From Cardiocondyla obscurior (taxonomy: Eukaryota; Arthropoda; Insecta; Hymenoptera; Formicidae), in the NCBI RefSeq assembly GCF_019399895.1, contig NC_091869.1, positions 9,052,001 through 9,116,000 on the forward strand: 64,000 nt of DNA. Direction: 5' to 3'. The position numbers and the translations under genes are program-made. Below are positions 46,165 through 60,156 of this stretch, piece after piece. The notes beneath the pieces were generated by a model that saw nothing but the letters and a program-made list of their open reading frames with translations, did no database searches and had not been told where the DNA came from. Position 1 is the stretch's first letter, and every line of letters begins with the position of its first letter.

Positions 46165-49100
46165 ATTTGGGCGAAAACTTTTGCCAGGCCGCCCGAAGGT
46201 GGCGGAATTCTTACGACGGGGGAAAAGTTTGAGCCGGGCAACTCAGCAGCGTACTTTACCACTCGGCGATTCCGCGTTATCGCCCGGCTTCGCCGACGCT
46301 TATCGCGCCTCGTCGAGAGAACGTCGGGCAGCTCGGGCGGGCACGTTGATGCAGTTTGCTTGTTCTCTCTAATTTTGGATCAGTAATGCAAGATGTGATG
46401 CGACAGCGTGACCTAGCTTCTTCTCTATGTCACATAGTGCACGCGTCCGGAGCGTACGTTTCGCTCATCGGGTCTCTCAACGCATCGCGGGCCGAATTGG
46501 AAAGCGGCACGGAGGCCTAATGAACGCCGGCGTTTCGGGCTTGCATGCCGAGCTGTCGTGCGTGGCAGGACAACGAGCACGGCGCTGTTAAATTAATCCG
46601 GGCGAAGCCGAGTGCCCAGTAATCATCATTACCCCGACCCGGGCGTACGGATTATTATGTTTTCCGCTCGCCCTGCGGCCACCGTTTTCGACGACGTTTC
46701 CCTCCACCGGCGCTCGTTACGTCTTCGTGTCCGCACGCGCCGCGTAAGACAATCACCCACACACGAGACTGAATGAAAATCAATCGCAATATTGCTTTAC
46801 CAGCAGCGATATTTAATATCGGCGGGTTATGAAAGTTTCGAATCGAAATTAAATATCAAATGTATTCGAGAATTTATCTCACGTCGAAGTGATCCGTTGA
46901 AGGAAACAGAAATCCGACGAAAATTTATCGGGCTGGGATTAATTAAACGTAATTATAACAGGGAAAGAATATGAGATCGCAGCCTCTCTCGTTCTCTCTC
47001 GCTTATCGTAGGCGACCTCGCGCACGCCGCGAAAAGCGAAATACAAGGCGGACCTTAGGACAGATGGACGTTCCGTACGGACGTTCCGCGCACAGGAATG
47101 TCCTGTGCGATAAAATCTACCGACCTGCACCTCCGGCTTCTTGGCAGAAAAAGGACACCGACCGCGGCGGTAAGGCTCTCCGTGGCCAGCCAGCCGCGTT
47201 CCTGCGTACTGAAACAAATAGATACGCGAGAACGATCGCTCTCGATTGCGCGCCGATGGACCGTAGATTAATGCGAGCGATAAGAAGTTTAATCGGAACA
47301 TTTAGTTCCGGCGCTACCGCGCCGGCTATAATTAACCGCGCATGTCCCTCGATGTCCTCGCGATGAAAACGCGAACGATGAACTTGAGACGACCGTGCCG
47401 AATATATCTCTGATAAGCAGGATGATTTATATGTCTCACATGCGCGAGGATGACAGGCCGCAATAAAGAGCTTTAAATCTTTGTTACAGATTAAGGAGCT
47501 CGAATCGATGCGGGTTTTTTTTTCAATAAGTTTAACGTACGTTTTTATTTATTTCACAACGCGAGGATTTTCTATTAGAACAAGATCTTAGAACTTATTT
47601 CGACTATTAGATTTAATGAAAGGAAATGATACAATTTCGTGATCTACGTTGAACGGTAACGAATGGATCTCGCGGAGACGCGATTTGACGACAACGAGTT
47701 CACGGAATGCACGTCGGTCAGCCTCGCGGCGAGGATTTCAAATGAAAATTCCACGGAGATAATGCGCTCGGCGCTTCTCAGCTCGGCGGCATTTAGGGGC
47801 TTAGAACGTATAGGTGCAATATAACTTTCAAGTACTCCGCATAGCATTAGGCATATCCTTTTACTATTCTCGCGAAACCAACCGCAAATCTCACCTCGGC
47901 AATCCTCTTCTCTTTCTCCTTCGCGAGAACAGAATTGCAAAGCGCAAAGACATCGTTCCCCTCTCTCACTTCCGTTCTTGGACCGAGCGGCGTGCACTTC
48001 CGTGCCATTACGTTACCGTATTATTATTTTTTCTTTTTTTTCTTTTTTTTTTTTTCGCTGGTTGGTCGCCTATTTTCGCCCGCTCGCATAAGCCCGTAAT
48101 GGTAGCTTATTTTCTTTTTTAATCCCCCTGTCAACCCCTTTTTAGCGCATTATCCACTCGACAATGTTCGGGCACAAAGTGTCCGAAAGCGTGCGCGCGA
48201 ATATACACAATTCAAGTCTGAAACTAATTTAATTTTCTATCTTGCGTATAACAGGCCGTTTTTCACATTTGAAAACCGCTACATAAGCAGGGCTGGTTAT
48301 TTTTTTCTTCTCTCTATTTTTTTTTTTTTTTTTTTATATATAACAGTCCCCGAAGAAGTCGCATTTAACTTGTAATCGCACTTTACGCTAAGCTCTTGTA
48401 TCCCAACAACAGTTTTCATTCAGCAATAATGCGAAAAATTTTCAAGGCACGCTCCGTCCATTAATTGCGACGTATTCGCGCATCCTTATTGCACGTTAGA
48501 AGTGCATTTACGGTATAAGAAAATTATGCAAATTAACAGTACTATAAATTCTGAATGACTTGGTGAAATATTTTTTTACCTAATATTAATTTCAATAATT
48601 ATGTATATTTGTGAGTGCGGAAATAAAACTCCGAAGGTATTCAATAAGTAGGAAACGTTTATTTTAGATAATTTTTTATATTACAATTACAAAACTGTAA
48701 TAGGTAATTTTGTGCGGCACAGTCTTAAGTTTTCAAAACGCTTCTGCGCCTATGGGCACGTATCTTGAAATGGTTGTGGTTAGCTGAAGGAAGGTCGAGA
48801 TGGTTGGCGCCCATCCGATCAGCCGGTCGGAGGAGAGATGACGGTAGAATGTCACGTGTAAAGCACGCCACGTGAGCTTCTGTAGAAGCTGGCCGCGTCG
48901 CGCGGTATAAATAAAGCCGTGTCCAATTAGTATTTAGGACCGACCCAGATAGAATCTACCACGTTCATCTCGTTCGACGATCCCATCGGCCGAGATTCTA
49001 CGCTGCGTCTTTGCTTCGTTCTATTCTGAGTCTATTGGTGATCTTCGCGCTCGAAGAAGGAGCCTAGGTGCGACTCGATTTTTTTTTTAGCGACAGTTTA

Positions 49101-52100
49101 TTGCACGCCGATTCTTCGACGTCGTGATTATCAGAGGCAGGATTGTTATTCCGTTAGAATGAAATTTCTTATCCGCATTCGAACGCGCGGCGCACGTTGG
49201 GTGTAAGTCTCGTCTCGTCCCGTCTCGCTGTTCCGCGCGCCGTTTAATTGTCGGGTCTTGGGCAATTGCGGTTTCAGGGCAGTTGAGACAAGGATCGAAG
49301 CAATTTGCCCTTTCGGTCGCGGGGCACGGGCCGAGGTGGATGAGGTTGAGAAAAAGGCGCGCGTTGCGCAGTAACTGGCGTATATTCTCCATCCGGAGCC
49401 TCCTCGCGATGCGCCGCGCACATGCATGCTCGGCGTTATGCGCGTTCGCCCACGTGTCGACCGCAGAGAAACGCTTACGGCTAATTGAATTCGCGTTACC
49501 TGACGAGAAAACTTTGGCGGAACGACGCGCGGCTGCCTCGGAGAAGGCAGTAAAGCAGTCTCGAAACGCGATGCGACCGGATGCGCGTAGATAAGCTCGC
49601 TGCCGACGCGGCGATTCGACATTTCAACCACGATTTACGTACGTATGAGCATCGAACTGGCCATAATGTTGCACATTTTTATCCATTACTTGTTCGAAAT
49701 ATCGTCATTAAATGTAATTAATTTTCTCACGCCAGCGACGCGGAGTGATAAACTGAATGGCGATAATACAGGCTCTTCTTAGGTGACGCTGCACCCAATC
49801 GACTCGATGACGTCGCGAATGTCGTTAATGATTTCCGATCTCGTCGCTCGATTTGCCCGCGTAATCGTCGGTCCCGGCCGCATGTTTCGCGTCCCTCGTG
49901 TACTGTTCCACTCCCTGTCAACCGCTTGATCGTTTTCCGCCCTTGTTGCGACGCGAAACACGGAAAGAGGCGCCCGCCGAGAGAGGAGAAAAAAAAAAAA
50001 TTCTGCATGTACATTAGCGCATGCGAATCGTCCTATAATTATCCGCTCGTAAAGCAGTAACGGACAACTTGTAACGGAGGGAAGAGGAAGCGCGCGTTAT
50101 TAAAACTTGGCCTCTCATACATATTCTCCACCTTTCTTCCTCTCTTACTTTCTTTCCGAGGGCGGGCAACGAGTTCGATATAAGAAACCGCGACGACTTG
50201 CGAAGCACGCGGAGATGAGCGAGCACGAGATAATCTTGGCACCGCTGAAACTCGTGAGAAAACTGCGTACAACACGTGCTCCGTAAGAAATAGAGAAATT
50301 TTCTAATCAAAAATATAACATTGATTTAATACAACCACGATACATCGAAATGTTTTAAATATATCGTTGGCACCTCAATTAATTAATTACCTAATTCGAC
50401 GTAAAATCCTTCACCGATATCAACTCTTATTTTCAATACTTAACAACAAGAGTATATTAATTTTACTTTTAAATCAGACTCGTGTTCCTTGACGCGTGTG
50501 ACTTTCCGCTTGATAATGAAAATAAAATATTAACGATCGCGATGAACGAGCTAAATATGGCACGGCGTCAGGGTCTTCGTTTAATCACGGTTGACGAAAC
50601 TACCGTTTCATCTTCTCGATCATCTTCATTTTCGCAACTTCTCCTTTTTGTCCTGCTGCGCCTACCGCTTCGGTGCATCGCGTTCCTCGCGCGATATCTT
50701 TAATATTCCGTTCTCCCTTTCCGACTTTTCCCTTTTTTTTTTTCTTTTTTTTTTCAGAAACCTTCCGATCTTGTTTCACTTCGTTTCTTTGCGTCCAGTG
50801 CAATCCTTTTTCTCTTCGACGTTGTCTCCTCGCCTCTTCTTCCTCCTTCTGTATCCTTCCCCTCATCGTCTTCTTCGCTTCACTCGGCTCCTGATCCCTT
50901 CTTTCTTGGACTCCCTGTCTCATCGTGCTTCTTTTCTTTTGTTATCACACACGGGCAATACGCGAGTACGAAGACCGCTGCGCGCCAGACTGGACTCAAC
51001 GTTCCGCATCGTAATTGAAAGAGAACATGATAGATAAGGGCTCGCTTCTCGAACGAGAACACGAAAAAAAGGGTTCACAAAAACTTTATTCTTTAAGTAC
51101 CGTGCACATCGTAAATTTTCACATTTAAAAAGAAATTCATTAGCGAATTAAAGCAGTATTAAACTCGACGTAGGTGTATCATATTTGCATTATTACTCGA
51201 AGCCGAACAAATAATTTTTAATATTGAAATCGTGTACTTTTATAAATCGTATACTTTACATATATACGTGAATTAATATAAACGTAGGAAATTTTTAATG
51301 CAACGCTATTAGCATACACGTAAATATAAGAATACGTATAAGAATATAAGAAAATGTCGGACATTTATTTTAATGTATTATTTTTATTTTTTTTACATTT
51401 CTCTTTGCCTGTTAAAACAATTTTGTGCTCTACGTTATATTAAGATATTTTTTTTTTTTTATTTGATGCTGCTTTAATTTTAAAACTGTGGTTATTTCGC
51501 AATTTACTTTGTGTGGACGGCACCTTAAGGTGAATTTAATCATGACGACAAGATACCAAGTAGAATGTTGCACAGTTGTCACATGCTTGCTATGCTCGAG
51601 GATGCGATACGTTTATTTTTTCGTTAACGCGGATTGATCGATCACCGGCCAATACTTTTGTTTGTTACAACGAAACATTTAAGGCTCGGAAAGCCGGCGC
51701 GGACTTTGTACCAAACTTCCACGGCACACTACACTACAAGAAAATACGTCTCTCGAGATTTATCGCGGTTTTAAATCATTATCCGAACCTATCTCAGAAT
51801 TTTGTCGATTCAGAACTACATTACGATTTTCCTGATTTAATCTCGTGTGTCTAAAACTTGTATCATAAATCAAATTGAATGCACGCAAATAAGATTGCAC
51901 GATAGTTGAAATATCAGTTATTTTATTAATCAAAGACTAACTTTTCGCTTGAATTTTTGTAATATTTGGTTACGATAGACTAACAAAAAAAAAAAAAAAA
52001 AAAGAAAGAAAGAGGATGCAACTTTTTGCTTTAGCATGATACTGATCGGTGTTCTTATCTCTCTCGCTCGAATCTATCTCTACCGATTTAGCTTCCAGAA

Positions 52101-52323
52101 TGTATATATTTTTTCCCCACCACCGTCTAACCATTTCTCACCGTGTAAGAACATCCGCGGTAGGTTGTGAAACGTTATGTGAATCGCATGGTCCACGGTG
52201 GGAAGACCATTGCGTTAGGCGTCTGTATAGCTAGTCGAAGGGGTGGAAAGTAGATTGGGAGGGACGGGAGGGCAATGGGGTGGCCGGTTACATATAAAGC
52301 ATAGGTCTCGAAACGAGACCTCG

Positions 52324-52348
52324 GGGTGCCGTGCCGCGCACCCAAGGG
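52324..52348. promoter_or_regulatory. Roaz/ZNF423-like GCACCC element
   Basis: GGGTGC at 52324-52329 and GCACCC at 52338-52343, the latter followed by AA and GGG. GCACCC-NN-GGG is most of the inverted GCACCC repeat with 2-bp spacer reported for rat Roaz (ZNF423). Confidence 0.35.
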
Positions 52349-53826
52349 CTCCATGCTGGAAAAACTCAGCTGTTAACTGCTTCAGCCGAGAGGCTGAACC
52401 ATCGACCTCCACCCTCACCTTGTCCTCCTCCTTACACATGTGTAGCTGCGTATTTGCGCGCACGCATTCGCAAAATAATGGAGCTGAGAGATTTACGAGC
52501 GGCAATTTAAATTAATGACACGTAAGAGTCGAATTGCTTTCCCGGGTAAGACTAGAGTTTGTAAAATTTAACGCCGGTAGGTCTTTGCACTTTCCGCGCT
52601 GTAATTGTACATTTCGGTTATAATTCAGTGGTCAAATATTAACGGGCGTAGGTGTTATAAAATTTTTTTTAAGAAAAACTAGTGGGCCTCGCGGCATATA
52701 GATCGCAGTCGCCGTCATCTTAAAATTTGACGAGTTCGCTCACGGAATTGCCATTAGGTCGCGGCCGGAAATAAGTAACGAGATCGAGCAGAAAGGAGAG
52801 TAGAGAGGTGGGACGAAAGGCCAGGGGACCAACAATCGGAAAACAGCGTTGTTGGTGGTCGGCTGTAGCCAACTGGCAGCGGTAGGAGCCGGCGACGCGA
52901 AAGTGCCGTTCGAGGATTCCTATTTCCCAGGATCCCACGGCTGCCATACGCGTCCGCCCGCAATACTCCGTCTTTCTCTGCACTGCGGTAATCATAATTA
53001 CACCTGCGGGTGTCTTCTTATCGCCGCTCGCTCTCGTCCGATCCCTCTCGCTGGCTCGCCGCCGCCGCCATCCTTCGAGGATCCTCGTCCTCCTTTCGTG
53101 CGACTGTCCGTCGTTCCGACTTAGTCTGTCGCAAGAAATCTCGGTTCTGAGACAAGAACAGATCCGATTAGAGATGCAAAAGATAAATCGCCAAAGTTTC
53201 AATCGCGCTTGATCGATGTAGAATGAAATTATTAATACAATATATTAGTAAATTATTACATATTTAATATTACGTTACATACTTTGTGGAAAAATCGCAT
53301 TTATCTTATTAATATTTTACCGCCGACTTAAGCGTTGATAAAAAGAAAAAGCAGAGCGCTTCCAGTAAATCGTATTACAGTCCTTTCCCCTTACGGCGGC
53401 AATTCAAATTAATCGGGCGCGCACCCTCGCAGAGGAAGACTCGTCTTTTCGTTGTCCATCGAGTCAGTCAACCGCCGAGACAGATTTCCGCGGGTCGGAT
53501 TCCGAAGGGTCGAGGTTCACCTCCGGCGTGCTTTAAGAGAGATCGGGATCGAAATCCAGCGAAATCGAGTAGAGCGGATCAATGCGCGCTTCGCGGGGTT
53601 GAGCGGGCAGCGTTTCTCGGCCAGCGAAACGACGGCTATGCTATACAGGGATCGAGGGGACCAAGGGTGTAGATATAATGCATTGAATTAGACACAAATG
53701 CACCCTGGGCGCCAATTGGCCGGGGCTTCCCGCGCTTCGTGCTCCATCTCTCCCTCGAGAGGACCACCGCCTCCTTCCCGGGTATACCGCGGGATGATGC
53801 CCGGGCGCGATACCACAAGAGAAGAA

Positions 53827-53827
<1 letters not shown>

Positions 53828-53850
<23 letters not shown>
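53828..53850. repeat. (CT)n microsatellite
   Basis: About eleven CT units. Confidence 0.9.
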
Positions 53851-53859
<9 letters not shown>

Positions 53860-54446
53860 GTCGCGCCGGCAAATCTTCAGTATCGCGTCACTGGTTCATC
53901 GATAACGTAATCCGACGCATTCCGCGTAGCCTACTCCGAAATTTTTCCCTCCGTTTTCTTTAAGACGCATTAAGCGCGACTCCCGACAAAGACATTAATT
54001 TACCGTACTATTTAAATATTTCTTCTGCAATTTATATCGCACCAATTTCCGCACGTCTTGTGTAAATCCGTTATGGACGGATACTTTATTCGTTGGAATT
54101 TATTTGACGCGTTCCGATGATTCGTACCCTCGCGCTCGTATCTGGATCGTGGTAATACCATCGCTTCCTCGTCTAGGAACGAAGGAATCACGTTGTTCGC
54201 CATGTTTTTTCGACGTTTAACCCACAACGCTTATTCACTCGCGGGAGTAGAAACCAGATACTCCAATCATCTTGTCACGGTTTATAGAATCTTGTACAAA
54301 GGGTGGACCACAATAAACCGCCCCCTCGCGTTCATAATCCAAGACCTACATTCGTGTAATGACACACGTACATTCGCTCTCACGAAATTCATAACCCGTC
54401 GTAGTCATTTTTCTTTATCTTAAATAATAATTATTTTACACGTAAG

Positions 54447-54468
54447 AAAAAAAAAAAAAAAAAAAAAA
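54447..54468. repeat. Poly(A) tract
   Basis: Run of about 22 A in intron 4. Confidence 0.85.
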
Positions 54469-55479
54469 GCGAAATTTATCTTGTTTAAAAAGAAAAAAAA
54501 ATGTGTAAGAGAACCGAGACGTCGTATGCAACGATAAATCTTTTTGCAATTAAATTTAATTCAAGTTTAAATCGCGAAATTGCCTGAGTTATCAATCGTT
54601 GCGATTGAATCGTATACGAGCCGGCAGAGTCATCGGTCGATTTGTTCGAACGTCGGCATCTCGTGGGAGGACCTATCCGCCGCACCTACACCGCGCACAG
54701 GATCCCACCGTTGTCGTGAAGGGTTCGCCCTTGACAGCATTCATACTTTGTTTTAAAGCCCCTCGCTGGCGAACGTATCGAGTTACACGCGCCACCTAAT
54801 ACCGGGCACATAAAGGGGACAACGCGGATCGCGGGCTCCATCGGTTTAACGTGGACAGGATATCCATTCTATATTATACCGAATCGTCATCTCGCTCTTT
54901 CTTCTTCCTTCCTCATTCGTCCTGCGTCTTGCCCCTAACTGCGGTGGTCTCTCCTCACAGAGGGGAATCATCCGGCGAAAAGGGGTGGCCGGGCCCTAAG
55001 AAAGGGCGGCGCTGATTTTCGTCCTCGTGCGTGCCTTTGTGAGCGTCCGCTCGCGGGACATCGGATACCGGCCTTTCCGAACAGTAGGCATTAACCGCCG
55101 CGAAATGGAGCGAAACGGGCCGATTCGAGGATTCACCGGCATCCCACCGTCCCGGGGAAACTTTAGAACATCCGCCGGAATTATTGATTCTCCTATCTTG
55201 CCTAGGCCCCCGCATCTTGGTCACGCTTAATTACTTTAATTGGATCTACCGTGTGCAAGAGCTGCAATTTCGAATTCTCTCGTCATTAATGTTATTTATT
55301 ATATTATAATATTTATATATATTACGTCGGAATCGAAATTACAGACGGATATTCTCAAAACAGTTTCGTTAATTTACTCGGAAAAGTCGGCCGTCCTAGA
55401 AGGCACGTGTCGCGTTTAATTATAATGAAACATCGCTCGGCGTTTCATCGTGATTATAAATTATCACTCACTCGTGCAA

Positions 55480-55786
55480 TCCCACGGGTAGAAGGGTAGC
55501 GAGTAGCGGCAGTTTGGGTTTCGGACAGTTTGCCAGGTTCGGGGTTTCGGTTTTCCGAGTCATCGGTCAGTGCTCGATCGTCTGGATTGAGTCTGAGATG
55601 AATGTTTCTGCGAGGAGCTCGCGTCAGGAGATACCCGCGGATAATCCACCGGGAGACGATGAAACGCCGACCGTCGTAGACGAATGAGAGAGACTCGGGG
55701 ATGCGGGAGGGTGCAGAACGGCGTATCCCGGGTCCCGCGGGGCCCGCATCGAGTAAGATTGGCTTCGGGGCTGCGGCCCCGCGGGA
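55480..55786. promoter_or_regulatory. Cluster of three near-consensus EBF sites
   Basis: TCCCACGGGT at 55480-55489, TCCCGCGGGG at 55733-55742 and CCCCGCGGGA at 55777-55786, each 9/10, within 307 bp of a GC-rich island. Confidence 0.4.
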
Positions 55787-58120
55787 TTGAGACTCAATTA
55801 AACTTTAAGATGATATGCGCCACCCCGCGTCGCCTCCCCTACGTTCTTCAGCAACGTCGTCGCCGCCGCTCCGGCTCGATCTGTCTCATCGAAATCCTGC
55901 CGACTTCGTGGTCGTGCAACTACGACTTGAACGAGGAAAATAGCAACGAAGATCGTCGCAGGCCGGCATAATTATCGTTGTCGAGTTTTTAATTTAATTA
56001 CCTCAGTGATAAGCACCGGCCCGAGTGCGTTATCATCGTTACTGGCTCGCGCGAAACAGCCGTCCAATTCGTTAAAACGGTTTCTGCCGATGTCGTGGCT
56101 GATGATGATTTTGACGATTCGATGCGGTTTCCCGAGTCACGGTAAAACGGATAACAGAAGCCACTTTTACCAAAGTGTTTTGCCGCGATCGAGCTATAAA
56201 TAAAACGAGCGGCGTTACACTCTCTTTTGCTGCACAAAGAATCGTGAAAAGAGACGCGGCTATAAGACTATCGGTTAAAGAGCGCGGAGCGGAGCCGAGC
56301 TTCCCACACTCCGGCCACGACCGACCTCAGCCCGCGGAACTTTTCTTGTGTCCTTTGTCTTGTCACCTGATTCTCCTCGCTCTGCTCCCACGGAAAACGT
56401 GACGTCGGTACCTCAACACTCGGGACTCGATTCCTCGTTCTAGATACCGCTCCCCTTCTGCAATGCGACATATTATATTATATTCCCGTCTTAATTACTG
56501 TGACGAAACTCATCGATGAGACTTATATCATGGTCCACTGGAAAAGAAGCGAATTAAAAAGATCCGTATCATTTTATTTCGGTATTTAAACAGCTTTACG
56601 CAATACGTTTGTCACGAAAATGCACCATACGGAAGATACAAATATTAATTAATCGTCTAATTTGCATTCTTATCGTTAGATATTATTACTTGACTTACGG
56701 CCATGTATGCAGAGACGAGAACTTTCGAAGTTACGTAACTGATGAAATGTAGCTGATGCGCGATGTTCCGGCTACGTACGGCGATTGTGCGTGACTAAGT
56801 GCGGGGGGGAAGTGCGTACGCTTCTTTCTACGTGTGCACGGCTGCCTCGAAATAAATATCTCCGCGGTGTGGCTCGTGACAATGACGCGACAGTTAGCAT
56901 GGTACCACCGGTCAGCGGGAGATCCCATAGCTCCTGCGGGGGTCCAGCACGAAGCGAGGCCTAGCACCGTTGGCTCTCACGCAGATCCTCGCCCTTTTTC
57001 CTTTCTCTTTCTCCCTCGTCTCTACCTTTATCTCCCTCTCTTTCTTAGGGTTCTCTGATTAAGTTCAAGAATCAAGGATTCCCCGCCGAGCGACACGGGA
57101 GACAGTGTCACCCGCGCTGCCCTCGGCACCCACACCGTCTCCTCTTCTTGTCCTCCGCTCGATTAAAATTCTAATTTAGCATTGGCATAGTAATCCCACT
57201 CCAAATTCACGACCGTGGTAAACTTTTTTGTTTTATTAATTAATTTTCTCATTAGTTTTCGAGTTATCTGTATCCCGACCGAATTAATTTGAAAAGCACG
57301 CCTCGCAGCTCGAGAGATTTCTCCTAGGTGCAATCTTTGATAAAAGATCAAAGTACGAGAGAAAGAATATAGATAGGAGATTCGTATAAAGGTATAGGAA
57401 GGTAAGAGACACGCAACGTAAGGAACGAAGAGAGCGCGATGAGAAAGACGCGAATAGCAGGTCCGGGGAGATTAAGATGTCACGCGTGTATACCGAGGGA
57501 CAAATTCGCCGAGCCAGGGAATACGTGCCGCGGCAGGAGAACCTGAAGAACCTGCTGCGCTCGTGCCGCCTCCGGCTCACACACCACGAAACCCCAACAT
57601 CCGAGACGAAAACTCTCCGCGGAGCTCTATCGGAATTTTGCATTTTTCCTCGCCGATTTGCGCGCAGACAAGCTCCCGTAATTACAGATTTCAACTTTTT
57701 TCCTTCTTGGTAGATTCAATAAACCACAATGACGGTTCCTGAAAATCGCAGAGAATCGTCAAGCCGAACGATATTCTCGGGTCAAATTTAGAACAGAACG
57801 TGGTTATCTATTATAATAACTAAAAATAGTAAAGCTTTAATACAAAACTTAATTGTCGTTCATCTCGACAAGGAGATATCATCGATGGCGTTCTTTCCGA
57901 CTTTCTCTATTTCTCTCGTTTCTCCCCAGGGTGTTGTCGCTTTCCTTTTTTTTTCCTCGCTTAGCAGCCTCCTTTTTCTTCACCCCTCGCCGCTTTTCTA
58001 TTTATTTATTCACAGCTCTCCGCGTTCCATCTACCGCCACTCTCTCCGTCTTCGTTTATTAAGCATATGCACGCGCACGCGTTGCTCGAAGGACCGAAGG
58101 GCTCTTAATCTTGGCACCAT

Positions 58121-58130
58121 TCCCCGGGGG
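58121..58130. promoter_or_regulatory. Near-consensus EBF site TCCCCGGGGG
   Basis: Nine of ten positions, preceded by AT as in ATTCCC of the extended consensus. Confidence 0.35.
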
Positions 58131-60146
58131 AGATTGTAATCTGAGATCCAGGTACGCGACGCCTCGGGCACCTACGATGAGGCACCTATCTACCCCTCGT
58201 TCTCGCGAGTGTGCCTAACGGGATTCGTCTTTATTCCATTACAGATCGCGCGCTCGCCCCGACAGTCGATCGTTGCGCAATTACTTGATTCCCGCCCGGT
58301 TTAATGAAGCTCATTTGTTGAAGCGAAGAATAACTTACTCGTACGCGACATCATCAAATTTTTCACACGATTCATACGTTTGACATATTTTCTTATTTAC
58401 CCGTCTTTGATCTTTAAAAAGAAATTTGATTAATTGAAAAAGTATATTAAACTCTAACGCATACGAAATTGGTATATTGATTTATAGAACTGTTTTATTG
58501 TCGTAATTATCGTAGCGTTTGCTAAAAAGTGCGATTGGATCAAGGACCTTTTTTTTTTTTCTTTATTCGAGGCAAGGGATCAACGGTCATGTTACTCCGT
58601 CGTACTATATGTATCTCGAAGCAACAAGTAGTATCGTTCTACATATCCACGACACATTTAAGTCGATGCAATCATCTCGTTAATTTTCAACTTAAGTTTT
58701 CATTAAGATGTTTCCATTAAGATCTTTTATTGCTCCTTAAAATAAGGAAAAAATCTAAATGCATAAAAAGCAACACTTATTGTTAACCTTATTTGCAATG
58801 ATAATTTATCTCGTACGGGATTATCTCGTCGTCAGTAAAATCGTCATCGATTTCATTTCGGACTTTAAAGACAATTTTTGCCACCGTGCGCAATTAGTGT
58901 TTGCAACTATTAAATTAAATATAAAGCTGAAAAAGAAAAGTGAAATTCACGAGGAATCTTATACTCTCAATTCGCCAATATTAATTTAATAGCAAATACT
59001 GCAAGAACGGATTTATCGTCGGTTCGATCAATCAATTGCTCGCTCGAATTTTTCTACTATCGTTGATCCGTAGAAAAAAAAAAAGTAAAAAACCGAGTAC
59101 CTCGCGGTTTAGCACTTTCCCGAGTCAGATGAAAGTCTTCTCGCCATGACAGCCCGCCGAACTTTCTTTGCGAAACTTCGATTTCGATATCACGACGGAC
59201 GTCGCTTTGCAGCGTCTAATTAGAAACAGGCGCGGAACAACTGTCAAGTAAAAACAATTGTCCGTTCAATTCCTCATCCGTTTAACGTACACTTTATCTT
59301 TCCGTTCTCGATTTCGTCGATTAAATTTTCTCGCGATATGGAACTTGAATTTTTTTTATAGAAATTTTTTTTTGAACTCTGTTGATGATAAATTATGAAG
59401 TCGAATTTTTAATTGCGTGAAAAGTAAAATTGCCGAGCGGGAAACTGAGAGTGATTAACAAAATCTTCGGTCCAGCGATCGCGAGGGAGTGCCTGCAGGT
59501 GCACCTTACTCGTGAAATAGATCGTGCGGCTTTGTCAGGTGTCTTCTTACCTGCGATTACGTTTTTGCTTTTTATTCTTTTTTCTTTTTTTCTTTTTTTC
59601 CACGGTTTATATTCGTGTACCAAAGCAAGCACTCCGCTTTTGAGGGGACAGGTGAGTTCCAATCTTAATGTACTTCGATAATCGCCGCAATCGATGCGTG
59701 ACCGAAAGGCACGCGCCGTGATGGATCCACCCTTCGCGATACACAAAACTAAACAATTTTATGCATCGGTGGGTTTATCAATCTCAAATCTATCAATATG
59801 ATTATATACATTTTACGTCACAAATATTTTAATGGTACTTAATAAAACGCTGAACAAACGTTATATGTATAAAATTAAAATTAAAAAAATTACACTTATT
59901 ATTTTGAACGTAGATTGATCGGAAAATTATTATTATGAAAGCTGAAAATTTTCTTTAATCGTAACGTTAAAATGTGCAAGGTGTGACCAACGAAATCAAA
60001 ATGACGACACGCCCGTGTAGTTCGGTTAATGTTGTAGGTGGTTACGGGCGGTGCTAGACGTTTGTTTTTCAACGACGCGTCTGCAAGTCCGTTGCTGAAA
60101 GTAAACGGTCCAATGGGCCTTAATGACGAACGGTGGTCGCGTCGAA

Positions 60147-60156
60147 TCCCCCGGGA
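60147..60156. promoter_or_regulatory. EBF/Collier-type site TCCCCCGGGA
   Basis: Perfect TCCCNNGGGA and the only perfect one after 39.2 kb. A related TCCC-TTAA-GGGA palindrome lies about 100 bp downstream. Confidence 0.5.

Noticed and set aside
49146..49631. 161-codon minus-strand ORF
   Set aside because: Arg/Ser/Thr-rich in a CpG island with another long ORF opposite; no domain or splice support.
50482..50703. 73-codon plus ORF starting FLDACDFPLDNENKIL
   Set aside because: The first part looks protein-like, but the only start is GTG, the nearby acceptor gives the wrong phase for Oaz, and the second half is Ser/Leu low-complexity.
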